From: Methanomethylovorans hollandica DSM 15978
GTDB taxonomy: Archaea > Halobacteriota > Methanosarcinia > Methanosarcinales > Methanosarcinaceae
Direction of reading: 5' to 3'
Assembly (NCBI RefSeq): GCF_000328665.1
Contig: NC_019972.1
Span: 186,001-250,000 of the forward strand
DNA: 64,000 nt
Numbering within the stretch: the first letter of the stretch is position 1; each line of letters starts with the position of its first letter. Of this stretch, positions 1 through 8,695 are shown one piece after another. Both the position numbers and the translations under genes were made by a program. The notes beneath the pieces are model-generated. The model was not told the DNA's origin. It made no database searches and was given only the letters and a program-made list of their open reading frames with translations.

Positions 1-452
1 TAGATGTTGTTCAATACATTATGTTCTTTTGAAAATAGGTTAATGTAGTTCCCGTTTTTTAATAATACGATTTTTCCAGCTTCTTTAAGAACGCTTATAT
101 GGTATCGGACAGTTCCTCTTTTAAGTCTTAAGTCCCTTTTAACGGAATTAACAGTAATTCCGGGATTTCTTTCAATGAATTGGAGAATCTTCAGGCGATT
201 ATCATTATTTTCATCTTTTATCCTTGCGATTAATATCGCAGACAGCTTCCAACCGAGGGCTAAGACAAGTGAACTAATGGTTATTAATTGTAAAGAGAGT
301 GGCAAATCCCAGAAAGTGATATTGGCATCTGCACCACTGTCATCATTGATCAAATTTGGATCCGGTTGGGTTAGAATTACATAATCTTTACAATAGCAAG
401 GCGATGTGAAAAAAAAGAAAAGAATTATTGTTGCCAGAAGTATTCTTTTCAT
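1..452 (-). CDS. Membrane-anchored winged-helix regulator, partial (3' end outside window)
   Basis: The reading frame opens at the ATG at 452 and stays open to the left edge, about 150 codons. Residues 1-18 form a hydrophobic signal-like segment. A second hydrophobic helix lies near residues 52-75. A winged helix-turn-helix follows (ILQFIERNPGITVNSVKRDL, then RGTVRYHISVLKEAGKI). This order of signal, transmembrane helix and cytoplasmic wHTH is a common Methanosarcinales regulator design, so it probably senses something outside the cell and binds DNA inside. An AAAGG-type ribosome site precedes the ATG. It starts 12 bp after the secreted-protein gene at 465-920 and is probably cotranscribed with it. 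Confidence 0.75.
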   Translation of the reverse strand, partial: MKRILLATIILFFFFTSPCYCKDYVILTQPDPNLINDDSGADANITFWDLPLSLQLITISSLVLALGWKLSAILIARIKDENNDNRLKILQFIERNPGITVNSVKRDLRLKRGTVRYHISVLKEAGKIVLLKNGNYINLFSKEHNVLNNI

Positions 453-464
453 ATTCTATAACCT

Positions 465-920
465 TTAGATCGAATAGTCTTCAGTTCCACTAACCGAGTA
501 ACCGTATACTTTGTATCGCCAAGTTCCTTTTTCTATACCATTACTATTAGTAATGTATATTCTAATCCTTCCATTAATTGTTCCATCTGCAGAATCATAA
601 TAAGTTCCTATACAGTAATTACTTGGATTATATATACTAAGTCTTAGAGAATCACTTGTATCTCCCCAGTTCAAGTTAACAGTCATGCTTTGAATATTCG
701 TGCTAACTGTCTTACTATGCCAGTTTGTTTCTCCTTGAGTTATGGTATCATATGTTGATTTGATTCCAATATCATTATCTGCTAGTTCTGCAGGAATTAT
801 CTTGTATCCGAGGTCCGATGCAGAAATCAAAGAGAATTCATCTTCTGTATCAGATGTGCTTGCTCCTGCTACCGTAATGAACAGCAAAAATACTACAAAT
901 CCCATTATTATCCTATTCAA
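465..920 (-). CDS. Small secreted beta-sandwich-like protein
   Basis: The 151-residue product begins with a clear signal peptide (hydrophobic residues 4-18, then AGAST). The C-terminal half is rich in Tyr, Ser, Thr and Asn, with alternating hydrophobic strands such as MTVNLNWGDTSDSLRLSIYN, which resembles the pre-peptidase C-terminal (PPC) type of extracellular beta-sandwich. No catalytic motif is visible. It sits 12 bp upstream of a membrane-bound winged-helix regulator, so it may be the extracellular partner or sensor for that regulator. The family call is by appearance only; the export call is firm. Confidence 0.6.
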   Translation of the reverse strand: MNRIIMGFVVFLLFITVAGASTSDTEDEFSLISASDLGYKIIPAELADNDIGIKSTYDTITQGETNWHSKTVSTNIQSMTVNLNWGDTSDSLRLSIYNPSNYCIGTYYDSADGTINGRIRIYITNSNGIEKGTWRYKVYGYSVSGTEDYSI

Positions 921-1063
921 TCTTTATTCTCCTTGTTTATTGATTTTTGCAATAAGTATTGAAGTCAAACAAAGTATATAAGAATTTTAGCCATTGACCG
1001 AATTGAGAAAAAAAATAAATAGTGGGTGAATATACTATTAGAAGAGAATCAATATATTAGGAA

Positions 1064-1091
1064 ATGGGTGATGCGCTGATCACCCATTTTT
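1064..1091 (+). terminator. Hairpin with T-run (terminator-like)
   Basis: Perfect 9-bp arms (ATGGGTGAT / ATCACCCAT) around a 6-nt loop are followed by a short T-run on the plus strand. No plus-strand gene is seen just upstream, so its role is unclear. Apart from this hairpin, 982-1247 holds no convincing gene. Confidence 0.4.
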
Positions 1092-1247
1092 ATGGATTCA
1101 ACCCCCTAATCGAGGGTTTTTACTCATCCTCTACCCCATAGTTGCTGTTTCTTGTTTTAAGGTTCGTTTTTGATATTAATATCTAGGCACCCACAATATA
1201 AATAAATTATGGCCTTTACTCGAATTGAGAATCTGGGATATAGTAAG

Positions 1248-1466
1248 TTATATTGTTCCTGTGTTGTAGCTGGGAGTTATAGTTGTGCCCGCAATTGTAT
1301 TGTGTGAACTGCCTGGAGATGCAATGTTAAATGGAAGATCAGAAAATACATTGATCTGGACAAGTGGTTTATCTGTAGCATTTGCTATTACTATTCCAAC
1401 AGATAGTGTCAATACTAAAAGTACTGCAAGTGAGGATAATATTAATTTGTGGTTACTGCTCAGCAT
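1248..1466 (-). CDS. Very small exported protein, unknown
   Basis: The 72-residue product has a textbook signal or anchor segment (residues 8-29, SLAVLLVLTLSVGIVIANA) followed by about 43 polar residues rich in Ser, Thr, Asn and Gly. A ribosome site of the AAGGTG type lies about 8 nt before the ATG, which favours this strand over the overlapping plus-strand frame at 1285-1599. No family is recognised. It could be a small surface or pseudopilin-like peptide, or the 5' remnant of a longer surface-protein gene. Confidence 0.45.
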   Translation of the reverse strand: MLSSNHKLILSSLAVLLVLTLSVGIVIANATDKPLVQINVFSDLPFNIASPGSSHNTIAGTTITPSYNTGTI

Positions 1467-1573
1467 AAAAGCACCTTATAATACATCATCATACAAATTT
1501 AAATATCTGTCGCAAAGAAAAAATGAGATCAATTTTGAATTGCCTTTTAATATCTTAAGATTAGAAAACGTAT

Positions 1574-2434
1574 CTAAAATTTGGATGAATCTAATATGAA
1601 CCATGATTTATCGGGGATCCTGCTGAACTTATATTCATTTCCATTAACTCGGTATGTATAAAGTGTTTTTTTATTCTTGATAGCATCAGCAATAAGAAAA
1701 TAATTAATGTTATAATAGACATTGATTATCATAGCAATTATTCCAGCAAGAGGAGACCAGTACCATAGGAATAATGCAAGAATCGTGAAGATAACCACCT
1801 TTAAAGAATGATATGCAAATGTTCTTGGATATATCCACGATATGAGTGATTTTTTCAAGTACTCTTGTTCTTTTGCAGGGGGATATTTGTCAGACAATAT
1901 GTTTACTGAGAGAATATTCAAGAAATAGTAAGTAAGGTAGAGATCATCATGAGGATACCAGTCACGTTCATTCTTAGCATTCAATCGTCTTTTTTTCATG
2001 TAATCTGTTATTTCCTTTATATCAGCAGGACCCATTATTTCAATTAATTGTTCTTTATAAACATCTCTTAACAATGAGAAACCTTCTTTTTTGTCCAAAT
2101 TATCAAGATCACTTTCATATTGTTCATGAATTGGATCTTTACTGGATACGTCATGAAGATGAACTGCAGTCATTCCGTCAGCTATGTAATGGCTTGCTAC
2201 ACCAAGTTCATAATAGGCATCAGATATCCTATTAATCAAAAACATGCTCCTTGCTTTCTGAATATGGTATCTGATCTTTTTAAGTCCATTTTTATTGAAC
2301 CTGTGATCATAGTAGTCTTTGGTCACTTTATCAGGTGCAATGCTGCCTTCCCGGGCTTGATATAATAGTTGCTCATCAGAATGAAAACGACTAAGAATCC
2401 TTGAAAGTATCCTCTGGTGAGTTGACCATTTCAT
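1574..2434 (-). CDS. Zn-dependent phospholipase C/S1-P1-like membrane protein
   Basis: The 286-residue product shows the metal-site spacing of the zinc phospholipase C/S1-P1 nuclease fold: an N-terminal Trp/His (MKWSTHQRIL), then ASHYIADGMTAVHLHD and PIHEQYE, which supply His, Asp, His and Glu ligands. Two hydrophobic helices near residues 212-250 anchor the C-terminus in the membrane. Archaeal proteins of this family are mostly uncharacterised, and the substrate (lipid, nucleic acid or other) cannot be read from the sequence. There is no obvious N-terminal signal peptide, so the catalytic part may face the cytoplasm. It stands alone, with short gaps on both sides. Confidence 0.6.
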   Translation of the reverse strand: MKWSTHQRILSRILSRFHSDEQLLYQAREGSIAPDKVTKDYYDHRFNKNGLKKIRYHIQKARSMFLINRISDAYYELGVASHYIADGMTAVHLHDVSSKDPIHEQYESDLDNLDKKEGFSLLRDVYKEQLIEIMGPADIKEITDYMKKRRLNAKNERDWYPHDDLYLTYYFLNILSVNILSDKYPPAKEQEYLKKSLISWIYPRTFAYHSLKVVIFTILALFLWYWSPLAGIIAMIINVYYNINYFLIADAIKNKKTLYTYRVNGNEYKFSRIPDKSWFILDSSKF

Positions 2435-2505
2435 ATAATTTTATGAATGTTTCTTTGGTATAAATATTTATTGTACATCGGAAAAACAATTGAGGATCTG
2501 AACTT

Positions 2506-2545
2506 AAAAAAAATAGTATAAAACCCTGTAGCATTGGCAGGGTTT
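2506..2545 (-). terminator. Hairpin terminator of the exported protein gene
   Basis: Read on the minus strand, 8-bp arms AAACCCTG / CAGGGTTT are followed after a short spacer by a run of eight T. It begins 8 bp after the stop codon at 2553, the position of an intrinsic-type terminator. Confidence 0.6.
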
Positions 2546-2552
2546 CTATTCT

Positions 2553-3968
2553 TCACCATTTGTTGTAGTATTCTGCATGAGTATATATTGACTCATCCAT
2601 TGCTAGATCTGCTGTGTTCAAGGTAAGGTTTGTAAACCAATATGGATATGGAATATCAGCACAAGTAAGTGCAGATACATCTTCTAAATGGCATTCACTT
2701 GCTGTGGTATGATTGAGCCATTGCATGTATACCCAACTATCCGTTTCTCCATAAGTAATTGTGAACTCAAATTCATCAAGTTCGATATCATCATCGTATG
2801 TTACTTCAGTTATTGCAGCCGGTTCAAGATGTTCGTTATTACACATCGTTTCTCCGTTCATTTCATATGATGTCGTGCTTAATTCGTCAAGGAGGATGTC
2901 ACAAGTTCCTCTGATCTCAGCTGCAGTAAATCTTCTGTAACCTACGGTAGAATCATACTCACACCAACAGTATGTGTAAGTTCCAAGTGGAGTGACGATT
3001 GTTTCACACTGTACTTCTCCGTCAACTGGATAATATTCTCTGCATTCGTCTACAGTGACTACATATTCTGCATCCCATTCATCTGCTCTAAGAACGAGTA
3101 AAAGTCTATAAGCGATTTCATCGAACAAAGGATCTCCTTCATGCAATTCATATTCTTCATCACCGATAGCATCAACAATATACTGTGCAGTTTCTTCAAT
3201 GATACTTTCTTTCGTTGGTACTTCATTCCCATAGAAATCCGGATCGTAGTTGTGTTCATATTCCAGAGGATATGGTTCATTAATAGTTTCGTATATTCCC
3301 CCTGGTTTTTCAATATCCTCAATTACAGTTACTAACTGGTCATTGCGTGCAAGATATGGGTAAGCAAATCTATAATAGCTGTTAAGAGTTTCAACTTCGA
3401 TTGGGACATTGTATGTTCCATAACTATAATCAAATTCAGAATTATCATCGTCTAAATATGCATTGGTCGTAGGAATTGGCATGAGATCTGAGAGTTTGCC
3501 GTTCTGCTCGTAATAATAGGTTATGTTATAGTTTCTTGTAACAGCTAACTGTTGCCATGCTCCATCCATTACTTCAAATGACTCTTCATCTGTAGTACCA
3601 ATACACAATTGTGCGTTAGGTGTCCAAAAATAGTTATAAAGCCATTCTTGTGTTGTTTCAGCAATGTTTTCAAGATCAAGTGGATTTGCCTCAGAAATTA
3701 GTCGATTATGGAATTGTTCATAGGTTATGTAAGATAATGATTCTAATGCATCGTGTTCAGCATGACGTATTGCAAACCATGCTGATTCAAGGATATAGCT
3801 TGCTTTTGTTTCCTGCCCTGGTACTACATGAGCATTAGTGAGTATCAATGCTTGTAAGGGCGTGTGAGTGTATTCTGCTGTCGTTGCTGCAAGTATCGGG
3901 ATAAGGGCGAATAAGGTTAGGACCCCGACAGTTATCACTAACATATATTGACTTCTAGGGCCAAACAT
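2553..3968 (-). CDS. Large acidic exported protein, unknown
   Basis: The 471-residue product starts with MFGPRSQYMLVITVGVLTLF, a short charged stretch and one hydrophobic helix (about residues 8-28) that can act as signal or anchor, resembling the N-terminus of archaeal pilin-like or type II membrane proteins. The rest is strongly acidic (many Asp/Glu) and rich in Tyr and Thr, with several Cys in the second half (around residues 320-350 and 375-450) that could form disulfides. No catalytic motif or known domain is recognised. A hairpin terminator follows the gene, so it is probably monocistronic. Confidence 0.55.
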   Translation of the reverse strand: MFGPRSQYMLVITVGVLTLFALIPILAATTAEYTHTPLQALILTNAHVVPGQETKASYILESAWFAIRHAEHDALESLSYITYEQFHNRLISEANPLDLENIAETTQEWLYNYFWTPNAQLCIGTTDEESFEVMDGAWQQLAVTRNYNITYYYEQNGKLSDLMPIPTTNAYLDDDNSEFDYSYGTYNVPIEVETLNSYYRFAYPYLARNDQLVTVIEDIEKPGGIYETINEPYPLEYEHNYDPDFYGNEVPTKESIIEETAQYIVDAIGDEEYELHEGDPLFDEIAYRLLLVLRADEWDAEYVVTVDECREYYPVDGEVQCETIVTPLGTYTYCWCEYDSTVGYRRFTAAEIRGTCDILLDELSTTSYEMNGETMCNNEHLEPAAITEVTYDDDIELDEFEFTITYGETDSWVYMQWLNHTTASECHLEDVSALTCADIPYPYWFTNLTLNTADLAMDESIYTHAEYYNKW

Positions 3969-4010
3969 AAAAAAAGAAACGCTTTAAAAGTATTTAATGA
4001 TATGCAAAAG

Positions 4011-4036
4011 AAAAAAATCAGGCATTGATCCTGATT
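4011..4036 (-). terminator. Hairpin terminator overlapping the RPA stop codon
   Basis: On the minus strand, arms ATCAGG / CCTGAT are followed by seven T. The hairpin includes the last codons of the RPA gene. Confidence 0.55.
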
Positions 4037-5163
4037 TCACTATTGTTAAATGTATTCATTTCAATTATTTTATTCATTCCTTCTTTTCCCAGGCCATCAA
4101 TTATCTCAACGGGCATACCAAGATCTATCTGTTTTATAATTTCCGTATTTTTTCCCCATAAGGTAACTTTGATCTGGCCTGTATTGTCTTTGACAACGAT
4201 GTTTCCGACAGAATTAAGCTGTCCACTGTCATTTGAGAATTCTCTGATCTCACTGATATCAATTATATTACCTTTTATTGAGTATTTCTTTCCTACAGTG
4301 ACTTGGTTGATGGGTACAAAGGCCTCCTTGAAGACCACATTATTATTTGTTTTCTCTATTGATGTTGAATCACCAATCTGTAATTCAACTGATTTAGAGA
4401 AGTCGTTGTATTTTGCTGTAGCATTTCTGATCAGGAGACTATCACCAACCTTAATATCCGGGGATAAATCTGCTTTATCGTTCCAAAGAGTTGCGTTCAC
4501 CTTTCCACTATCATCGCCAAGAGAAATATTTCGGAGTTTACCAGTGCCATTCTTCTTATTGAATGTTTTTACATCACCGATCTTCAGAACCTTTACGATA
4601 AGATAGATATTAGACTCGTTATTTTTGATCTCGCTTATCTTTTTTTGAGGAATAGTAGCTTGAACAGATTCCTGCGAGATGCATATTGAATCTTTCGTAC
4701 CTATGTTTATTTGAGTGCCTGTAGCACCATCCTTGGCTTGTCCAGTAATATCAATTGTATCGTTGACTTTTACAAAACCACCTGTTATATTTTCAACCAT
4801 TTCATCCCACAACGAAGCAATAACACAGCCAGTTTCGTCTGCTATTGTTATAGATATGACTCTTCCTGTACTGTTGTCTTTCCTTGGGAATTCTCTCACT
4901 GTTCCAACATTGATGATTTTACCAATAACACGAACAGTGCTTCCATCCGGTTCTATATTTTTGATCTTGATGGGGTCCTGTGTAGGAGTAGACGTTGTCA
5001 TCCCCAAATCATTGTTAACAAGCAAGGCAGCTGTTTTTGGATCACATAATCCGGCAAGGGTTTCTATCCTGGCCTGCACAAGTTCTATATATTTCTCTGG
5101 GGTAATCTGAGAATTTACTTTTTCATATTCATCTTTAATTTCACTAAAACTAACATTTTCCAT
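4018..5163 (-). CDS. Replication protein A, three OB folds (RPA1-like)
   Basis: The 381-residue product is an archaeal single-stranded DNA-binding protein. A helical N-terminus (EKYIELVQARIETLAGL) is followed by three OB folds at about residues 65-160, 175-270 and 280-375. Each has the repeated layout V.GKI..VGTVREF...GRV.SITIADETG.V.ASLW. No zinc finger is visible, as in the Methanosarcina RPA1 type, although that protein has four OB folds. It would coat ssDNA at forks and in repair. An AGGTG ribosome site precedes the ATG. A hairpin terminator overlaps the stop. A decayed copy of its first OB fold lies at 8696-8904 and another RPA starts beyond the right window edge. Confidence 0.9.
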   Translation of the reverse strand: MENVSFSEIKDEYEKVNSQITPEKYIELVQARIETLAGLCDPKTAALLVNNDLGMTTSTPTQDPIKIKNIEPDGSTVRVIGKIINVGTVREFPRKDNSTGRVISITIADETGCVIASLWDEMVENITGGFVKVNDTIDITGQAKDGATGTQINIGTKDSICISQESVQATIPQKKISEIKNNESNIYLIVKVLKIGDVKTFNKKNGTGKLRNISLGDDSGKVNATLWNDKADLSPDIKVGDSLLIRNATAKYNDFSKSVELQIGDSTSIEKTNNNVVFKEAFVPINQVTVGKKYSIKGNIIDISEIREFSNDSGQLNSVGNIVVKDNTGQIKVTLWGKNTEIIKQIDLGMPVEIIDGLGKEGMNKIIEMNTFNNSEIRINA

Positions 5164-5249
5164 GGGTACACCTCGATAATAGCATCAGCTAATCCTTTTT
5201 ATCTTTGAACTTAATATGATGTAAAAGCATAAAAATGCTTCTAATGATA

Positions 5250-5262
5250 GTATGCGTTTTTT
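5250..5262 (-). promoter_or_regulatory. A-tract + CGCATAC motif upstream of RPA
   Basis: This is a variant of the A-tract/(G)CAAACA motif seen before many minus-strand genes in the window. Here it lies 87-99 nt before the RPA start, with a small AAGCAT/ATGCTT palindrome at 5224-5239 between motif and gene. Confidence 0.3.
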
Positions 5263-5297
5263 ATTTTATTAAAATTCTTTGTTGGTCATGAGTATTA

Positions 5298-5305
5298 AAA
5301 ATAGT
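5298..5305. repeat. Target-site duplication, left copy
   Basis: The 8-bp sequence AAAATAGT abuts the left inverted repeat of the ISL3-type element; the same 8 bp follow its right end. Confidence 0.9.
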
Positions 5306-6580
5306 GGATCTCCACAACATTGAGTGGGTAAGTTAATATGTTATTTCATCTAAACCCTTTTTAATGGAAGACAAAGACCTCATTCAACTTGCTCTGGGAA
5401 TAATCCCTCCTTGGTTTGTAAAAGAACTAAATCTCGATACTTCTAAGAAAAGGATGGATATTTACCTTGATTTTATAAAAGGGAGCAAATTCCTCTGTCC
5501 TGTATGTAATGAATTGTGCCCTATTCATGATACAAAAGAAAGAATATGGAGACACCTGGATTTCTTCCATTACGAAACCTATCTTCATGCAAAGGTTCCC
5601 AGAATAAAGTGTAATGGACATGGTGTGAAGTTGATCGATCTTCCATGGACCAGACAGAACACGGGGTTTACCTTGTTCTTTGAAGCATTGATCGTTGCTA
5701 TGTGCAAAGAAATGTCAGTTGCTTCTGTAGCTGATATTGTACATATTCATGAGGATTCTGTGTGGAGAATACTTAGTCATTATGTAGACAAAGCAAAAGA
5801 AGAAAGGGATATATCATATATTAAAACGATCGGAGTAGACGAGATAGCTGTTAAAAAGGGCCATAACTACGTCACTTTGTTCTATGATATGGAAGAAGCA
5901 AGAGTCATACACATCGAAAATGGAAAAGGAAAGGATGTGTTCCAAAAATTTAGAACAGAGATCGCTGGCAAGGTAGATCATGAACAGATCCAATACATAT
6001 CTATGGATATGTATCCTGCATTCAAAAGTGGGGCCAGGGAATATTTCCCAAAAGCTACGATCGTTTTTGATAAGTTCCATGTGATAAAGATGATGAATGA
6101 TTCAGTTGATAGAGTTAGAAGAACTGAATCAAAAGAAAACCATGTTCTTAAGAATACCAGGTTTATGTGGTTAAAGAACCCTGAGAGATTGTCAGAGAAA
6201 GAAAACGTAATCATGGAATCTATCAAGAACCTTGATACAAAAACTGCTAAAGCATACCAGTTTAGATTGGCCCTTCAAAGATTGTGGACAATAAAAGAGG
6301 TATCAGTAGCAAGGGAATATCTTGATAAATGGCATTATTGGGGAACCCATAGCAATATCCCAGAGATAATTTCAGTGTCAAAAGCCATCAAAAAACATGC
6401 GCAGGGAATTCTTGAAGCAATGAAGAATGGTATAAACAATGGAGTTGCAGAGGGAATAAACAATAAAATTAAAACTGCTTTTAAAAGATCTTATGGTCTA
6501 AAGACGGAAAAATACAGGAATAACATGATCTATCTGATGGCGGGAAAATTGACATTACCCACACGATGTTGAAGAGAGCC
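5306..6580 (+). mobile_element. ISL3-family insertion sequence, complete (1,275 bp)
   Basis: The ends are imperfect inverted repeats of about 27 bp. The left end begins GGATCTCCACAACATTGAG and the right end, read inward on the other strand, begins GGCTCTCTTCAACATCGTG. Both continue with TGGGTAA. The element is bounded by exact 8-bp duplications (AAAATAGT), the usual target length for ISL3. One transposase gene fills it. It landed between the RPA gene and the 3' end of an Hsp20-like gene without damaging either. The intact repeats and exact duplication suggest a recent insertion. Confidence 0.92.
5364..6572 (+). CDS. ISL3-family DDE transposase
   Basis: The 402-residue protein has an N-terminal zinc region (CPVCNELCPIHDTKERIWRH), a helix-turn-helix-like segment near residues 110-140 and the ISL3 DDE catalytic core. 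The catalytic acids lie in TIGVDEIAVKKGH (first Asp, about residue 157), SMDMYPAFKSG (second Asp) and the C-terminal helix NNGVAEGINNKIKTAFKRS (Glu). KFHVIKMMNDSVDRVRR is the typical family signature. Length is normal and the frame is unbroken, so the element may be active. The stop codon lies inside the right inverted repeat, a compact arrangement common in this family. Confidence 0.92.
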   Translation: MEDKDLIQLALGIIPPWFVKELNLDTSKKRMDIYLDFIKGSKFLCPVCNELCPIHDTKERIWRHLDFFHYETYLHAKVPRIKCNGHGVKLIDLPWTRQNTGFTLFFEALIVAMCKEMSVASVADIVHIHEDSVWRILSHYVDKAKEERDISYIKTIGVDEIAVKKGHNYVTLFYDMEEARVIHIENGKGKDVFQKFRTEIAGKVDHEQIQYISMDMYPAFKSGAREYFPKATIVFDKFHVIKMMNDSVDRVRRTESKENHVLKNTRFMWLKNPERLSEKENVIMESIKNLDTKTAKAYQFRLALQRLWTIKEVSVAREYLDKWHYWGTHSNIPEIISVSKAIKKHAQGILEAMKNGINNGVAEGINNKIKTAFKRSYGLKTEKYRNNMIYLMAGKLTLPTRC

Positions 6581-6588
6581 AAAATAGT
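6581..6588. repeat. Target-site duplication, right copy
   Basis: AAAATAGT, identical to 5298-5305. Its last base is the first base of the reverse-complemented stop codon of the Hsp20-like gene, so that gene keeps its own stop. Confidence 0.9.
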
Positions 6589-6976
6589 TAAGTAAGAAAT
6601 TCGTGGTTTTTCTCGTTATAATTTCTCTTAAATTCTACTACAAGAATCCCATCGTTATAAGTAACATGTTCAAATTTTGGATGGACTGAAACAGGTAAAT
6701 GAATATTGTATTCATACTTCCATTGTTGGTAAGATGCAGATACTTTTACATTCCTATTAGTAGAGTCAATAATGATTTGTTGCCGAGGAACTCCAGGCGT
6801 AGGTGCATCTATAATTACACTAGTTGGAGTAATATATCTACCATAATCCAGATTTTGTCGTCTGTTTTTGGGTATCTTTGATGTTATAAATCCTACTAAT
6901 TTGTTAATGGGAATGTTGTTATTCACTTCTATAAAGAAGCGTGGCCATATCCAATTATAGAAAATTCCCTTTTCAA

Positions 6977-8361
6977 CTATTATAGCAGGAGTCCCCTTCC
7001 TCGAAGCGTAGCGACAGGTGGGGGAGGAATGCGTCACTCCAACTAACATTAAAGTATTTATAACATAAAAAACATTATACTACTAACGATTTTCTACCAA
7101 AAAAGCAAACAATATACTGAAATATTTGAAAGAAGGTTATTGCATGATCCTGACCAAAACTGTTATTCTGAAAATAGTAAATCCAGATAACGATCTGGTA
7201 GAGACCATGCAAAAGTATTCAGATGGAATGAACTATGCTTCTTCTGTTGTTTTTCAGAACGGAAAAACTATCGGTTCTTACAAATTGCAGAATATCGTTT
7301 ACGGATATCTCCGAGAAGTTATTGGACTGAAATCCCAGATGAGTTGTAACATCCCAAGACAAGTATCAGGATGCTACAAAACCTTGAAAGAACAGATCAA
7401 GGAAGGAAAAGTAATCTGGAAGGAAATAACATTCAGTACGTATTCGATGACGCTTTCCTACAAAAGAGATTTTAGTATAAGTCAGAATTTAGTTTCTATT
7501 ACAACCATTAATAATGGGAGGAAACCATACAAAATACAAAGTTATGATAATGCACAGCAATACTTCGATGGAACATGGAAATTCACAGCATCCAAGGTTG
7601 TAAGACATAAGGATAGTAATCATTATTTCCATCTTTCTGTTGAAAAGGAAGTTCCAGAAAAAGAACTGGAATACCCATCCAATTACATGGGTATTGACTT
7701 GGGAATGAACTACCTTGCTGTTGCATCAACCACTGAAAAGAAATGTAAGTTCTTTGCAGGAGGTCATATCAAATATATCAGAAACCAATACAAGTCAATG
7801 CGAGCACGTTTACAATCGAAGGGAACTTTGTCAGCAAAGAGGATGTTGAAACATCTCTCTGGCAAAGAACAACGTCTTATGCGAGATGTAAACCACATAA
7901 TTTCTAAAGAAATCGTAAAATTCGCTATTGATAACGATGTTTCCGTAATAGGTCTTGAAGATTTGAATGGTATTAAGGAAAGTACTATACATAATGTACC
8001 TAAGAAGAAACGACATAACCACAGTAGTTGGGCGTACAGACAACTACACACATTCATTGAATACAAAGCAAGAGAGGCGGGAATAATTACTCATTTTGTA
8101 GATCCAGCTTACACTTCTCAAACATGTATACGATGCAATCACATATCTAAAAACAATAGACATCGACTTGAATTTAGATGTGAAATATGTGGTTATGAAA
8201 ATAATGCAGACCTAAACGGAGCAATGAACATCGAACATCGAACACGGGATTTTAGGTATATCTTAGAATCTCAGGGGTGTGTGTCAGCCACCCATACGAA
8301 TGCTTAAATGATATTCAAGCTCCTTCCTCGACTTCGTAGAAGGCAGGGAGGAGTAGTTGAC
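6977..8361 (+). mobile_element. IS200/IS605-group TnpB element, copy 1 (no tnpA)
   Basis: The boundaries come from comparison with copy 2 (40720-42068). Both copies are preceded in element orientation by TTTCAA, begin CTATTA and end TAGTTGAC. The left end carries an imperfect hairpin (CCTTCCTCGAAGCG...GGGGGAGG). The right end has another just after the tnpB stop (CTTCCTCGACTTCGTAGAAG). No TnpA gene is present, so movement would need TnpA supplied elsewhere. No target duplication is made, as expected for this group. Insertion split Hsp20-like gene 1. Confidence 0.8.
7144..8307 (+). CDS. tnpB: TnpB RNA-guided nuclease (IS605 OrfB), copy 1
   Basis: The 387-residue protein has a RuvC-like catalytic triad: GIDLGMNYLAVAS (Asp), VIGLEDLNG (Glu) and NADLNGAMNIEHR (Asp). 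The fourth region has a zinc ribbon, CIRCNH...CEICGYE. TnpB proteins are OmegaRNA-guided DNA nucleases that help keep their elements in place. The start was set at 7144, not 7126, because GAAGG lies 8 nt before it and copy 2 starts with the same residues (MILTKTVILKI). All key residues are present. The guide RNA would come from the 3' end of the gene and the right-end hairpin. Confidence 0.9.
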   Translation: MILTKTVILKIVNPDNDLVETMQKYSDGMNYASSVVFQNGKTIGSYKLQNIVYGYLREVIGLKSQMSCNIPRQVSGCYKTLKEQIKEGKVIWKEITFSTYSMTLSYKRDFSISQNLVSITTINNGRKPYKIQSYDNAQQYFDGTWKFTASKVVRHKDSNHYFHLSVEKEVPEKELEYPSNYMGIDLGMNYLAVASTTEKKCKFFAGGHIKYIRNQYKSMRARLQSKGTLSAKRMLKHLSGKEQRLMRDVNHIISKEIVKFAIDNDVSVIGLEDLNGIKESTIHNVPKKKRHNHSSWAYRQLHTFIEYKAREAGIITHFVDPAYTSQTCIRCNHISKNNRHRLEFRCEICGYENNADLNGAMNIEHRTRDFRYILESQGCVSATHTNA

Positions 8362-8465
8362 ACACCAAATATATCATTGCTGTTTCAATTATCTTCTGAC
8401 TGAGCATCTCTACAGTTTGAACTACCATACCAACTACCTCCACAACACCATATTTTTTGTTTTTC

Positions 8466-8559
8466 CAGCCTTTCAGGTAAATATCATTGCTTATATTTTT
8501 CCTCCATTTTTTTTAATTATTTCTTGCAATCGTTTTTGAACAAAACCTTCTATTGATAA
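8466..8559. repeat. Direct repeat A (about 94 bp) upstream of Hsp20-like gene 1
   Basis: This stretch is about 90 percent identical to 9508-9600 by eye, from CAGCCTTTCAGG to TCTATTGATAA. It lies just upstream of the ribosome site of Hsp20-like gene 1, and the other copy sits in the same place before gene 2. It may hold a shared promoter or the end of a lost small ORF. Confidence 0.85.
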
Positions 8560-8695
8560 TGTACTATATTAACGATATGATATGAACCCACGAAATCTAT
8601 CTTATCTTCTATAGTGCCAGCAGTCCGAATTCAACCTTTTTCTACATCCTTTTGCATAAGCATAGAGTGTCCTGCACAGCAACTACAGTGAATAT

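Larger units (their letters stand above)
6588..8428 (-). pseudogene. Hsp20-like gene 1, split by a TnpB element
   Basis: The 5' part (8428 to 8362: ATG after a GGAGGT ribosome site, encoding MVVQTVEMLSQKIIETAMIY...) and the 3' part (6976 to 6588) join in frame when 6977-8361 is removed, giving 456 nt, exactly 152 codons. The rebuilt 151-residue protein has a hydrophobic N-terminus and a C-terminal alpha-crystallin domain (GVPRQQIII, YNDGILVVEFKR). The 153-codon frame that reaches 7049 today is a chimera whose first 25 or so residues are read from the element's left end. A truncated product from that start remains possible. Two Hsp20-like paralogues follow at 9026 and 9974. Confidence 0.8.

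Noticed and set aside
1285-1599. 104-codon plus-strand frame
   Set aside because: It is antisense to the small exported protein gene, which has a ribosome site and a signal peptide.
4025-4606. 193-codon plus-strand frame over the RPA gene
   Set aside because: It is antisense to clear OB-fold coding sequence and has no recognisable domain or ribosome site.
6977-7049. Start of the 153-residue Hsp20-like frame at 7049
   Set aside because: The first about 25 codons lie in the TnpB element; the true 5' end with ribosome site is at 8428.
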